Assembly (NCBI GenBank): GCA_002778195.1
Contig: PCDI01000001.1
Location: 1 to 64,000, forward strand
Length of the DNA: 64,000 bases
Source: Raffaelea ambrosiae
Lineage: Eukaryota; Ascomycota; Sordariomycetes; Ophiostomatales; Ophiostomataceae
Direction: 5' to 3'
A program made the translations under genes and the position numbers. Positions 32,453-44,612 of the stretch are shown here, piece by piece (within the stretch, counting starts at the first letter, position 1; the number at the start of each line of letters is the position of its first letter). Under the pieces are notes generated by a model that saw only the letters and a list, made by a program, of their open reading frames with translations, searched no databases and was not told the origin of the DNA.

Positions 32453-33549
32453 TCATCCGCTGTTAGAGTCCCTGCCGGAGTCCCTGCTCTTACTCCGCGA
32501 AAGGGTTCGTTCATGTTGGTACCTGCTGATACTTCTGCGAGGGCTATCAACGTGTCCACCCGCACACGTGCCCTTCCCTTCACTCCTATCGGTTTCTTCG
32601 ATCGTCTCTGCTCTTTTTCTGGCTGTGTTGTCACGCTGAAATTCGTAAAAAGGTGGGGTCGGCGATCTCGACTCGTGGGACCGAACAGATCTACAGTACT
32701 GCCTCGTGCGCTGGTCTGATGGGGGGGTCCTTGAGCGGCTGCGTGATATCGACCGTGGCCGATACGTATCAAGTGCGCGTGCATTGGCAAAGCGAGCAGG
32801 TGAACGCCTACCGTTGGCATGGTTGGCGGTGGCTTGTGCAGGCTTCCGTGAGTTGGAATTTGTCCCGCGTCTGGCAAGCGGCGGGGGGGAAAGAAAACCG
32901 TGTCGCGACAGAACGATGGAGACTTTGATTGTCGAGCCGTCAAGTTGAGCTTCGTGCATATGGGAAATGGCACTTTCTGCGTTCAACTCGTCCTTGTATA
33001 GGATATACGCCGTTCCACGATTGACGCCCGCTGACAAATTATATCAGTTAGCTAAGAAGTGCCAGGAGTATTGGGTCACAAGTCGAACATACATATGCGA
33101 CTTATTGGCAGGTCTAAGTCTTGGATTGTGCCAAATTTTCCAAAGATCTCAAGCAGGTGCTCTTGGTTAACATTCTTTGTAAGTCGTTCGACAACGATCT
33201 AGTATTTGTTTTGTGTTTTGTTTTCCAGGTCAGCCTGGTGTGGTCTAGAACATTGTTGCTGTGTGCGTCTGTCAGAGGGCACCTGGGAGAGGCAAACCTT
33301 GGTACTATGGCCAGACGATATGCTTCTATCGAGGCTGTATTCATTTTGGTTCCAATCGTCGTGCCGTAAATGCGAGGGAGAGTCATCGCCGCGGTGTACA
33401 CCGGAGGAGCGTGGAGAAGGAGATTCTTGGGACAATCGTTCAGAGGACGAACTCGAAGAAGATCGCAATTGGTTTCGTCCGTGCCGTGGTGGAGGGGAGC
33501 TCTTCTGTGGGCTGGCATTGTTTAGGGGCGAGCGACTATGAAATGTCAT
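32453..33549 (-). CDS. RNPS1-like SR/RRM splicing factor
   Basis: Exons 33549-33298, 33198-33102 and 33030-32453 give 308 aa. The protein has an N-terminal Ser/Arg/Pro-rich domain (about residues 1-84), one RRM (about 85-165) and a second RS-rich tail with SRSRSR and RSISRSRS runs. The RRM holds RNP2 IVVERLT and RNP1 GTAYILYKD, and ends in MHEAQLDGSTIKVSIVLSR, as in RNPS1/Ldc2-type proteins that act in splicing and the exon junction complex. The RRM is built across two introns (98 and 71 nt); intron 1 ends AAATACTAG and intron 2 AATTTGTCAG. It is divergent from RPN5 across about 395 bp. Confidence 0.87.
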
Positions 33550-33944
33550 TTTGTAGCTTTTCCGACAAAGTAGGCCAACCAGTGGGTGAAATTCTGGCGA
33601 TGCCTCTCAATAGAGCAAATCGAGGGCAGGTACTTACTATTACAGTCTATCCAAACCAGGGTCCTGACAAGGGCAGCCAGGTTATGTCGTTCGATAGCGC
33701 GATGTCTATAGCACGTGACTTATTTAAGCTAATCCTATTGTGGTTAGATCCTGGAGCTTCAGGCAGTTACAGTTGCGTGGACTGAAATCCTCGATCTATC
33801 CAACCTTGTTGTGGCAACCGCATTTCTGACGTCCCAACGTCTCCCAAGACACTCCAGTATTCGCAGAAATCCTTTCATCTCTTCCCCATCTCTATTCTGC
33901 CGCGCCTGTTCCTCCATTCAAGCTCAAATTGGGGACTCAACACA

Positions 33945-35656
33945 ATGTCGGAAGCCGCCATCAAACCGGAGAGGGATTTCTCCAAAGAGACTAGCAAACA
34001 AATTGCTGAGTCTGAAGAGCTTGCGAAGGTTCGCCTGACGAATAAACAGGACTGTTTTTGGTACCAGAGTTGTGCTTTCTAACCATCTCTTAATGTATAG
34101 AGAAACATCCATGCAGCCATCGAAAAGCTGTCCTTGCTAGAAAAGCAGTCTCGTCAGGTAGGGGCGAAAGTGTCCGATCAAAATCAAACAATAAAAAAAG
34201 CTGCCATAGCTAACGATAAGGGAACTAGGCATCTGATCTCGCATCAACATCAAGACTACTAGTTTCGGTTGTGACGATTTGCAAAAATGAAGGAGATTGG
34301 AGCTTGATGAACGACCAAGTCCTTGTCCTATCTAAAAAGCATGGCCAGTTGAAGCAAGCAATCACACGGATGGTACAAACGGTGATGGGATTCCTCGATG
34401 CCACACCAAACCTTGAGACGAAGCTGTCTGTTATCGAAACACTTCGAACAGTCACGGAAGGGAAGATCTTTGTGGAGGTCGAGCGGGCACGGGTCACCAA
34501 AATCCTGTCCGACATCAAAAAAGAGCAGGGCGAAATGAAAGCGGCGACCGACGTCTTGTGCGAGTTGCAAGTTGAGACATTTGGGTCGATGAGCAGACGA
34601 GAGAAAACAGAGTTTATTTTGGCTCAAGTTTCTCTCTGTATTGAGATTGGCGACTGGTCACAGGCCGGGATTTTGAGTCGAAAGATCAGCACAAAATACT
34701 TGGCGAGACCAGCTAAGAAGACGACGGAACAGCTCGAAAAAGAGAAAAAGGACCGAGAAAAGAAAGAAGCCATGGGCGACGAAGTAGAGGAAGACAAAGA
34801 AGAGGACGTGACAGATTTGAAGCTCCGATATTACGAGCAGCAAGTTGTCCTTGCCAAACACGAGGACAAATATCTCGACGTCTGCAAGCACCTCAGACAG
34901 GTGCTGGATACGGAGGCGGTTGAAAATGATCCCTCCAAACTCCGTCCAGTATGCTGCTTGCATTTCCCTCGCCTGCCCCATTTTGAAACATGCCCTGATT
35001 GAATCTATGACGCTAATCTGCATTGCGACAACCAGGTTCTTCAACGCATCATATACTTCATTATCCTGGCTCCATATGACAACGAGCAAAACGACCTTCT
35101 GGAACGAATCGCACGAGAACCTCGGAATAGCCAGGTTTCAAGCGATGCCGAGCTTCTCAAGCTTTTCACTGTCCAAGAATTGATGCGATGGCCAGAAGTG
35201 GCAAAGCTTTTTGGTCCTGATCTCTGCAAAAGCGATGTGTTCTCAGCTTCTGAAGACGCGTCAGATGATCCGAAAGCATACAAGAGATGGCAAGATTTGC
35301 GGAAACGCGTTATCGAACACAACGTGCGTGTTGTATCCAAGTATTACACGCGGATCCGCACTGGCCGACTTACACAGCTTCTCGACTTGACTGAAGAGGA
35401 GACGGAGAAGTACATCAGCGAGTTGGTCACATCCAAAACCATTTACGCCAAAATCGACAGGCCTGCCCGCATTGTGAACTTTGCTAAGCCGAGGGATGCG
35501 GACGACATTTTGAACGACTGGAGTTATGATATGAAGAGTCTCTTGGGTCTCCTGGAGAGGATTGATCATTTAATCACCAAGGAAGAAATGATGGCTCGCA
35601 TCCAGCCAGGAGCACCTGGGACATCAGAAAAGGGGAAAACTGCCGTGGCGAAATAA
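33945..35656 (+). CDS. RPN5: 26S proteasome regulatory subunit Rpn5
   Basis: This is a lid subunit of the 19S particle of the proteasome, with N-terminal solenoid and C-terminal PCI domain. Exons 33945-34028, 34101-34157, 34229-34948 and 35036-35656 give 493 aa, the normal length. Family stretches include NIHAAIEKLSLLEKQSRQ, TLRTVTEGKIFVEVERARV, CELQVETFGSM and, in the PCI part, ELMRWPEVAKLFGPDL and IDRPARIVNF. Intron 1 has an unusual GTTCGC donor, but the join ELAK-RNIHAAIEK is exactly what the family requires. The GCATCTGATCTC at 34229 places exon 3 (ASDLASTSR). Confidence 0.96.
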
Positions 35657-36445
35657 GTCCAGGAAGGGCGGCAAATTGCATGGCGCAACTGTACGGGTAT
35701 GGTCCTGCCCTGCAAGGGAAATGCCAGGTCGACAGGTGGTATTGGGAAACACCGGTAGAAGTTTATCTAGGTTTCTGCAACTGTCGTGTTAATTACATTG
35801 TCGCTCTCTCATAACAGAGATGTCAACTACGTCTGATACATCGTCTCCAGATGGCAGCTCTTGAGGCTAGCAGGATTTGCCAACTTTTTTTGTTCTCTGC
35901 TGCCCCAAATGCTCTGAGCACTGTTACTCTCCGATGTTATGGACACGGTTGACCTTACTCTATGATATCGTCCACTGCTCATGCAAAATGAATGGTCGCC
36001 TTCACAAACTGTCTCAGTGTCGTGGATAAGAACGCGCCTCTAGCAATTTTTGGCTAGTTTGCCCTCGCGTGCTTTGTTTCATGTCTCTGCATAGGACCTG
36101 GTATTTTGAATAGGGTCACGCCAAAATCTGTCAAGACGGTCGGTGTATTTCATAGTGGGAGTAGTTCATACTGTTTGTCTGTCTTGGGATGTATTGTTCT
36201 TGGCGCAGGAGGCTGTACGCAATATTCGGAATTTGCTCTAAACAACTACGGCTACCCCTCCACTCTAAAAACAAACAGAACAAAGCCCTGTACTGTCTGT
36301 GTCGTATAATTCTCCGACGCTAGCATGCCTGTGTAAGACTCGATTCAAGTTGTTATCGTACTTTGGGATCAGTAAGCCGAGTCAGCTCGCTGGCAAGAAA
36401 CCTATGTGATTATTGCTCCGGGACAGCCCAAAAGTACGGCACATA

Positions 36446-36464
36446 GCCCGACGCTGCGTCGGGC
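36446..36464. repeat. perfect inverted repeat (8-bp arms, 3-nt loop)
   Basis: GCCCGACG and CGTCGGGC pair perfectly around CTG. The arms are GC-rich, so the stem would be stable in RNA. There is no T-run after it, and intrinsic terminators are not used by fungal RNA polymerase II, so no role is assigned. Confidence 0.7.
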
Positions 36465-37268
36465 GTTAGAACATACTTTGTATGAACCGAATCATATTTC
36501 AGAGATACCAAGCTCGGCACCTCCGGCTATGGGACAAAGGCGGACAGAGGCAGCCAAGACATGAATCCTTCTTCCCAACGCCCTCGTAATGGGTTTTGGA
36601 AAAGGCGCTAGGTTAGGCTAGCCAGGTCGTCCGGTCTTCACGTGGCGTGTATTGGCCACCAGAGACATTCTATTTTTACTTAAAATTCTCTACATTCGGA
36701 CGTCCCAAAATTAAAGTACACCATAACTCTAGGCGAATGTGCACAGCTGACGACAAACATCGCGGCAATTCCTGTGAGCGTACCTTCGTTTTATGCCATT
36801 GACACGTATTCGTGCCGTCTGTGCACTGCAGGACGAATGCACGCCGTATCTGTAGCCGGATGGCGAGGCGGGTCAAGACGGCCTCAACTCCTTACTGGTA
36901 TGTTCACCGATCCAGAGCGCACTACTTGTACGTCGATCCTAAACCCTGGAAACGTGGGACTTTCGGCCCCCTACAAACATGAGTCAAAGGCTAACGCGAG
37001 GAGCAAATACACTGCATGTACTATGTATATGTCTTGCTTATGATTGTTTATTTCAGCAATGCATAGGTATGCACAATAATCATAGATGACAAATTGTAAG
37101 TCCAGCAGTCCAGCAGTCCAGCAGACGACGATGGAAGTGCCACGATACTTCATTCGAAGAAACAGTACAAGATCAAACTAACCAGAAGTGAACGAATATG
37201 CCCCAAGATAGTCAGAGCGGCCAAAATTTTGTGGCGCTATTAACTAGACCTTGACACCCCTGCAGGTA

Positions 37269-37287
37269 ACGAGTACGGTGTACATGT
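37269..37287. repeat. 19-bp direct repeat, left copy
   Basis: ACGAGTACGGTGTACATGT occurs here and, identically and in the same direction, at 40236-40254. The two copies lie on either side of the GH16 gene (37832-39389). Confidence 0.85.
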
Positions 37288-37831
37288 GTTAGGCGGATTA
37301 AGAGCCTGGTAATGTATCTTTTGTCCCTATGGACTGTCCGCACTGTGCTCGGCAAGGGGATACCATAGTACTATCACTCTTAAAATATTATTACTATGTA
37401 CGCCCTTAGCCTGTCGAACCTCGGGGTGTGGCAATATCTAGCTCTTGGCTGTTCGCGGCGTTCAGCAGGGCCGTTGTGCCCGCTGCAGCTATCTTTGGTC
37501 CTTTTTATCTTTTCCTTCCTTTTTTTCCTTTTCCTTTTTTTTTTTTGTTTTTATTTTTATTTTTTAAATTTTCCAGTTGTGGTCCATTGTTTTCTTAGTG
37601 CTAAAGTCAAGCTTGAGCCAATGCTGTCCCACCCTGTAACGCCCATTGGTGTTTGTCTTAACTAACCACCTCCCAGCAAGCCTTTTCTCTCCGCTCTCCA
37701 TATCGCGACGGGCTTAATATCGCAATTGCCCTCCTAGGATAGTAGACATCCGACTTCACGTCGATCTCAGAATCCCCTGCTGTCCGCTGTCCTCCCAAGC
37801 AGAATTTCCATACCTTAACAACGAAGCCGCC

Positions 37832-39389
37832 ATGGAGCACGAAGACGGCTTCACACAACTTGGCGGAAGGCCCTCAGCAACTGGCAACTTGCCCCCTACG
37901 CAATCAACCATACCCCGCGGCGATGTGCCCAGCAGCGCCGGGAGAAATCCGTTCAGCGATGGCGACGAGTCTCATGCGGGCGGACTGAGTCCTGGCCCTG
38001 ACCCATTTGCAAGCCCCGTGGGTTCTCGTCCCCCGTCATCGGGCGGCTCAAGCGCTCTCGGTGCGCGCTTCGAAGAGCAGTCTCACCGTTACTTCCACAG
38101 CCGGCGTGTGCGGAAGGGAGACGTGGAGAAGCCGTGGCTCCAGAAGAAGGACCCCAAGGAGAAATGGGTAACCATCCTGCCACTCATTGGCATCTTCATT
38201 GGCCTATGTGTCTCTGGTGTTCTTGTTTGGGACGGCATGCGAAGTGTGGTCACGCACAAATATTGTCCTGTCCTCAGCGACGACTTCACCCAGGGATTCC
38301 GATCAGATGTCTGGACAAAGGAGGTCCAGGTTGGAGGTTTCGGGTGGGTTTCTCCTTACATCGCTCTGCCTTGTCTGTGGCCTTGTATTTCTATGGCCTT
38401 TGCACTGCGAATTTATACGTCGTGCTAACATGAAGCGTATCACTAGCAATGGCGAGTTCGAGCAAACTACCTCAGACGACGAGAACGTCTTTGTTCGTGA
38501 CGGCCACCTTTGGATCTTGCCAACACTTCAGGATTCGTCTTTGATTGAGAAGGACAGTCTCATCGATCTCTTGGCCAATGGCTCCTGCACGTCTACGGCT
38601 TTCGCAGATTGTGTTGCAGCAACAAACACAACAGCTGGTAATAGCAGCATTGTTCCGCCCGCTCGATCCGGTCGCATCAATACCAAGAAAAGCGCTCAGA
38701 TCAGGTATGGCCGCGTCGAAGTCACCGCTCGCATGCCCAAGGGAGACTGGCTCTGGCCTGCAATCTGGATGATGCCAGTGGAAGATACATATGGTCCATG
38801 GCCCGCATCGGGTGAGATCGACATCATGGAGTCACGCGGCAATAATCACAGCTACGTTCTGGGTGGCAACGATGTAGGCGCATCAACCCTACACTGGGGC
38901 CCAGCATCAACCTATGATGCTTGGTGGCGCACAAACAACAAGCGACAGGCTCTTCATACTACATTCGCTGACGGGTTCAATACCTTTGGCTTGGAGTGGT
39001 CACAGAAGTACATCTTCACATACATCAACTCGAGGCTGCTTCAAGTTCTCTACACAAATTTCGACGAGCCGTTGTGGAAGCGTGGGAATTTCCCATCCTA
39101 TTCTTCTACTGCTAACTACACTCGTGTCGACGATGTATGGGCCCAGACGGGACGAGCCAACACCCCCTTCGACCAGCCATTTTACCTAATCCTCAATGTT
39201 GCTGTGGGAGGCACTAATGGGTGGTTCGAAGATAATTCCAATGGAAAACCCTGGCTCGACGATAGCGAGAATGCGAAACTCGACTTCTGGAATGCACGAA
39301 GCCAGTGGTATCCCACCTGGAAGCAGCCACAAATGGAGATCAGTAAGGTCCAGATCTGGCAGCAATGCGATGGCAATGAGGACCTGTGA
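37832..39389 (+). CDS. GH16 beta-glucanase-like type II membrane protein
   Basis: Exons 37832-38343 and 38447-39389 give 484 aa. A Ser/Pro/Gly-rich cytoplasmic tail (about 1-110) leads to one membrane helix (about 112-133) and then a GH16 (concanavalin-like) domain. GEIDIMESRG at about residues 293-302 is the GH16 active site E-x-D-x-x-E, so both acidic residues are intact and the enzyme may be active. WLWPAIWMMP and GWFEDN also match. The join gives GGFG-NGEFEQTT. GH16 enzymes cut or remodel beta-1,3(4)-glucans; the membrane anchor resembles the layout of wall-glucan remodelling proteins. The intron is 103 nt with a GCTAACA branch site. Substrate is inferred. Confidence 0.9.
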
Positions 39390-41346
39390 GCAAGAGAATG
39401 CCATCTAGTTCTAGCTTGGTAGTTTCATTTGTGTTTCTGGAGAATTGTGCTGGCTCGTTTTTTTTTCCTGCGGTCTGTGTTTTTGATCGTGTTCAATCCA
39501 GGTTGGCGTTTATTGGTCTAGTTAGATAGTAGATTGTGATTGCCAAAGGAATCAATTGGTATTACAGAAGTGCATCAACTTTGGTTACTTTGCTCTATTT
39601 CACTACTACATACATAGTAGTATGTATATTCGTACGAGGACTCGTACATAGCAAAAAAAAAAAAAGAAAAAAGAGGGGGATTCCAACCTCTATGGGCAAC
39701 CCTCGATATGTGTGCGCTTTGGAGCAATTTCCAGTTGCAGACCGCTAGCAGAAATCACCTTCTAGGGAAGATAAGAAAAAGGAGGAGCATTGAGCATGCA
39801 GTCAGCATCTTTCAGCCGCAAGCCTAGTGCACACGAAGTACTTGCATCCCGGCTCTCGTATTTGCCTTATCTCATGCAAGATGGCGGCTGCGAGTATTAC
39901 AATTCTACACTTTTCATTGTCTCTTCTGCATAGTACGATAGTATTGCTCCCCTGTTCTTTGCAAATAGTCCGGTGTAGGACTATGGCAGGAGTATTTATT
40001 AAGCGATGTACCACAGTTTCCGCACGGTGCTACGTGGTCCGTCGGTCAATAAAATCGATAAATTGTACATAGCAGTACTATGTAGAAAAGAGGAAATGTG
40101 TCTTGGAGCAACTTGTCTGCTCTTGGATTAGGCAACGCTTGGCCGATCTGTTTGTGTGTGCACGCCCCCCTGTTTGCCTTTTTGGGAAGGTATTATGTAG
40201 TATTTGCAGTCTGATCTTTTGAAAGTGCTGCTCCTACGAGTACGGTGTACATGTCCATGCATGGTACTCGTGTGGATGTTTCGCAACTATCTCCCGTCAC
40301 GCTGGAATACGAACACAGCTGAGTACAGCAGCACCTGGCGGGGATAGTATTAACCATAACTGTGCCAATGTACTTTACTGTCACCTTCTTGGTCTGGCCC
40401 GGTCTGCGGCAAAAGACTATGGGGCACCTTCCTTTCGGAAACAGTCAAACTCGCTCCGTTCTCACCTTTCGAGCTGCCACTACTTCGAGACTAAACGAAG
40501 CGCCGTTTTCTTTGTTGTGTTCCTTTTCTCAGTAGTAGTTTTATCTCCTTGCATTTTTGTTTCGTTTTACATGGTAATTCATAATATCTTCACTCTCTCA
40601 CCATTTTGTCCACAGTCGGTTCTTCGGTAGCTGAATTGCCACCCCACGTTCGGAGACCCTAGTCTTTTCGCTAAGGACCTCCGTTCTTGGCAATTATTTT
40701 GCGTGCAGTATGTTATCTTCTTTGGGGCACTACGACAGGTACGAGTAGGGGGGGTGGAAACCTCGTGGTGGACCGGCGCCAACGCAGTCCGGCCAGGCCA
40801 AATAAGAATAGGGAAACGCATACACAATATCTTGAGCCATTCTCTCTCTTTGTCCAACGTGGCTAACCTTCTATTCCCAGAAGAGTCTGTACCCCGTTGA
40901 AAAGCTGAGGAGCTTAAAGTTGTAGCGTGGCAATATTATCTTAGTACCTCCTCGTCAACTTCAACTTTGGCTGATCCTTCATGAAATTTCTTTCCGATCG
41001 GATTACTCTTGTTCTTTCTCGGTCCCCCTTTCTCATATTTTACTCTCATTTTTTTGCTCAACGCCAACCATTTGGTAGGTGAGCCAGGGAATTGAAGGAT
41101 ATACTTGCCATCCAGAAAACCCGGCCCAGGCAAATCCCTCCAAACCCGCAAAACAGACTGATGCGACAGTGCACTGTGAGTTCTGTTCCAGAGAAAACTT
41201 CTGTCGTAACACGGGCAATTACAGGTGAGTTTTGCTGTTTCTGGCTCCACCATCTCTGCATCATTCTCAACTTCATCAGGATTTTTGTTGCATCCGTCTT
41301 CCGGCCTGGTCGTTTCGTTTTAACGTCCAGAGACAGAACACCCACC
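39390..41346. other. 2-kb intergenic region with short hairpins
   Basis: No gene can be supported. It contains GTACGAG-GA-CTCGTAC (39632-39647), an A/G-rich tract at 39653-39677, the second copy of the 19-bp repeat (40236-40254) within a longer inverted repeat (arms 40236-40243 and 40264-40271), and the palindrome CCATGCATGG between those arms. Confidence 0.6.
40236..40271. repeat. 19-bp direct repeat, right copy, inside an inverted repeat
   Basis: The arms ACGAGTAC (40236-40243) and GTACTCGT (40264-40271) are perfect complements. The left arm starts the 19-bp string also found at 37269-37287. CCATGCATGG, itself a perfect palindrome, lies in the loop. Confidence 0.8.
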
Positions 41347-44172
41347 ATGGGGCTGTCAAACTACTACAAAATGCGCAAGGCGCAGAAAAAAGGTGCGAAT
41401 TCGACGCCTGCTGCTGAAAGCAAGCCCCAGCCTTCAATGTCAGAGAAGGTAGTCGCGCACCAGGGCCACCGCACGGGGTTCCAAACACCGGTGTCTGGAC
41501 AAAGCTCTCGCCCAATGTCCATGCGATCCTACCGAACCAATGGTAGCTCGATGTTCTTAGACGAGATCAAACATGAAGTGATGGTCAACTACTTGTACCA
41601 GCAACAATGCTCTCGTCTATGGGTGTCGGATGGAAGCGGGGAGATTGAGGGCGTTCTCTTGAGGAAAATGAGGGGACAGTATATGGCATGCCCCCCCCAG
41701 CTTGTGGACTCGCCATTCGCATTGGCCTGTGCTTCGCTCAACGTCCGAGTAAGTTTCTGCCTCGTTCACTCGACTAGCTTCATATTGTCGTTTCTGTGTC
41801 TGTTTGTTAACGAGACCATGTTCGTTGCAGTGCGCCATGACTGTTAATTCAAGAGTCATCAAAACATTTCTACAGTGGACTCCTGATGCTGTGGATGTCC
41901 CGCTCTTGAACGGCCTCCGGATCCAAATTCTTCCAACAATTGAGGATTTGGCTCGGGCAAGGAAACACCAATTCGCCGCATTTATTGCCTCGGAAGGTTT
42001 GCTTGTTGTGTGGGACGATGACGCCATGCACATCGTCACTCGGGCCAAAGACATTGAGTCAGAATTGATGGGTCTGGTTTGGCGGTCTGGAAACGAAGAA
42101 GATGAAGACGAAAAAGGCGGCGTAGGCTTCCTGGATTATGAGATTGACGAGGAGAGTGGGGAGGTGAAGCCAGAGAAGCGCCCCGTCCATCTTCTCAACA
42201 CATTCCTCGTTACCTTGACGCTTATGTTGATTATGGTGTCTCTTGGTGCGGCATGGCGACAACTGGCTATCGAAGTTTCTGTCGACAAGAGCTATACCCG
42301 TCTCGCCCTCGTCGCTCTCTTTCCTATCCAGATTTTTTTCACGCTCTTCTTTGCCCAGGTCATATTCGGTTGCTTGGCCCAGATTTTTGGTCCGATCAGA
42401 CAACTCACCATCAACTCCAAGTTCTACTCTGCCCAAAGGCCTCAACGCCTACAATCGTCCATTCTACCGCATGTCACAGTCCAGTGCCCCGTCTACAAGG
42501 AAGGCCTGGCAGCAGTTATCGAACCAACTGTGAAATCTATTAAGCAAGCTATGTCTACGTACGAGCTTCAGGGTGGTTCTGCGAATATGTTTATCAACGA
42601 CGATGGCCTACAACTTATCTCGGACGAAGACCGGCGCGCACGAATTGAATTTTATGCTGATCACAGCATTGGATGGGTAGCCAGGCCAAAGCATGGTGAA
42701 AATGGCTTCCAGCGTCGTGGCAAGTTCAAGAAGGCATCAAACATGAACTTCGCGCTCATGGTATCTTGCAAAGTTGAAGACAAGCTCAGTGTCTACAATC
42801 GTGGTTCTGAGTGGACGCAACATGACGAGGCCCAGGCCTATGAGCGTGCTTTGAAGGAAGTTCTGGAGGAGGACGGGAGGGCGTGGGCAGACGGCAATAT
42901 CCGTGTTGGCGACTACATCCTTATCATTGATTCTGATACCCGTGTGCCGGCTGACTGTCTCCTCGATGCCGTCTCCGAGATGGAACAATCACCCGATGTT
43001 GGTATTATGCAGTTCTCGTCTGGTGTCATGCAGGTCGTTCACAACTACTTCGAAAACGGCATCACATATTTTACGAATCTCATCTACAGTGCCATCAGGT
43101 ACACGGTCTCTAATGGCGACGTGGCACCTTTTGTTGGGCACAATGCGGTACTTCGTTGGAGCGCTATCCAGCAAGTTTCGTATGTTGACGAAGATGGATA
43201 CGAGAAATTCTGGTCCGAAAGCCATGTATCGGAAGATTTCGACATGTCTCTGCGCCTGCAATGTGATGGCTATATCATCCGTTTGGCAGCCTGGGCTGGT
43301 GAGGGCTTCAAAGAAGGCGTCTCTCTTACAGTGTACGACGAACTGGCTCGCTGGGAGAAGTACGCGTATGGCTGCAACGAGCTTCTCTTCCACCCGATTC
43401 GCAAGTGGGTCTGGAAAGGTCCTTTCACGCCTTTATTCCGCAAATTTTTGTTTTCGAAGATTCGATTCACGTCAAAGATTACAGTCATTTCCTACATCGG
43501 GACCTACTATGCAATTGGCGCTGCCTGGCTTCTGACATCGATCAACTACTTCCTGATGGGCTGGTTCAACGGATACCTCGATAAATACTACGTCGACTCA
43601 TGGCAAGTCTGGTTTTCTATCATCATCGTTTTCAATGGCTTGGGTAACGTTGCCTTGGCTGTCATGAGATATCGCATTGGAGAGAAGAACCTTCTTTACG
43701 CACTCTATGAGAACTTTAAATGGACATTTCTGTTGGCCATCTTCCTGGGTGGTTTGTCTCTGCATGTCTCGCAGGCTATCTTGGCACACATGTTTGAGAT
43801 CAATATGACTTGGGGTGCAACGTCGAAGGAGGTGGAGTTCTCCAACTTCTTCATCGAAGTGCCAAAAGTTTTGAAAAGAGTATGCATCCCCTTTCTTTTC
43901 CATCATAACACCCCCTTGTTTATTTCCATTTGTATGTTTTTCAAGTTAGCGTTATCTTACTAACCCGTTCGTTTTTTCCCCAGTTCAAATTTTCTATGAT
44001 CTTTTCAACTGTGGCGATCATTGGAATGATCATTATGGCCGTGGCTTCGTTTGTCCCTCTTTCGTGGCGCATCACCGATTTCGTCGCCATTCTACCTATG
44101 GCAACCGTCGCAGCTTCACATCTTCTATTGCCACTTGCACTTAACCCGGCTCTTATGACGTTCTCGTGGTAG
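41347..44172 (+). CDS. membrane glycosyltransferase, family GT2
   Basis: Exons 41347-41748, 41831-43879 and 43984-44172 give 879 aa. The start CACCATGG has a good context. Two hydrophobic helices (about 245-315) precede a GT2 domain with IDSDTRVPAD (Asp at about 501 and 503, nucleotide-sugar/metal binding) and SEDFDMSLRLQ (about 600, acceptor base region), followed by WEKYAYGCNELLF and about six C-terminal helices. This is the layout of processive polysaccharide synthases. The Q-x-x-R-W motif of chitin and cellulose synthases is not seen; YAYGCNELLF stands in its place. Related fungal GT2 proteins have been linked to hyphal growth and surface polysaccharide. Product unknown. It lies downstream of the GH16 gene on the same strand. 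Confidence 0.88.
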
Positions 44173-44440
44173 TGAGGACTGTTAATGGAATCGTAATTTC
44201 TTCGGTGTTGATTTGTGTTCTGTTTAAGGTTTGGGGATTTGTTTTGGTTGTGGGTAATTTACTTAGAGCAACTGATCAGAACGAACATAAGGATGAGTGG
44301 GATATATAATGTTTTACTGGCTTACATATTTTTGAACAGAGTTGATTTCTCACTAGCCTCTATCACATTTGTCAAGTTATTGGACTTGGTTGTTGCCCTG
44401 GGCTATGAAAAGGCGAATTAAAGTTGACAAAGACGGGGGC

Positions 44441-44476
<36 letters not shown>

Positions 44477-44612
44477 AAAAAGATTCCAATTTAACGACAC
44501 CGCAAAGGACGCACTAAACCAGGCAGCTATGGACACAATTGCGTACACTTGGTAGTTATGTCTTGTAACATTCAGGAGCACGAAACAAAATAGAGAAGAC
44601 CACTCATGAAGC
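44173..44612. other. convergent 3' region with C32-A7 tract
   Basis: There are 440 bp between the GT2 and DnaJ stop codons. C runs from 44443 to 44474 (32 bases) and is followed by seven A. Such tracts are prone to length error in sequencing, so the exact length is doubtful. Confidence 0.6.

Larger units (their letters stand above)
35657..37831. other. 2.2-kb intergenic region
   Basis: No gene can be supported. It holds a perfect 8-bp-stem hairpin at 36446-36464 (GCCCGACG-CTG-CGTCGGGC), three tandem TCCAGCAG units at 37101-37124, a 19-bp string at 37269-37287 repeated beyond the next gene, and a long T-rich tract at about 37500-37571. Confidence 0.6.
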
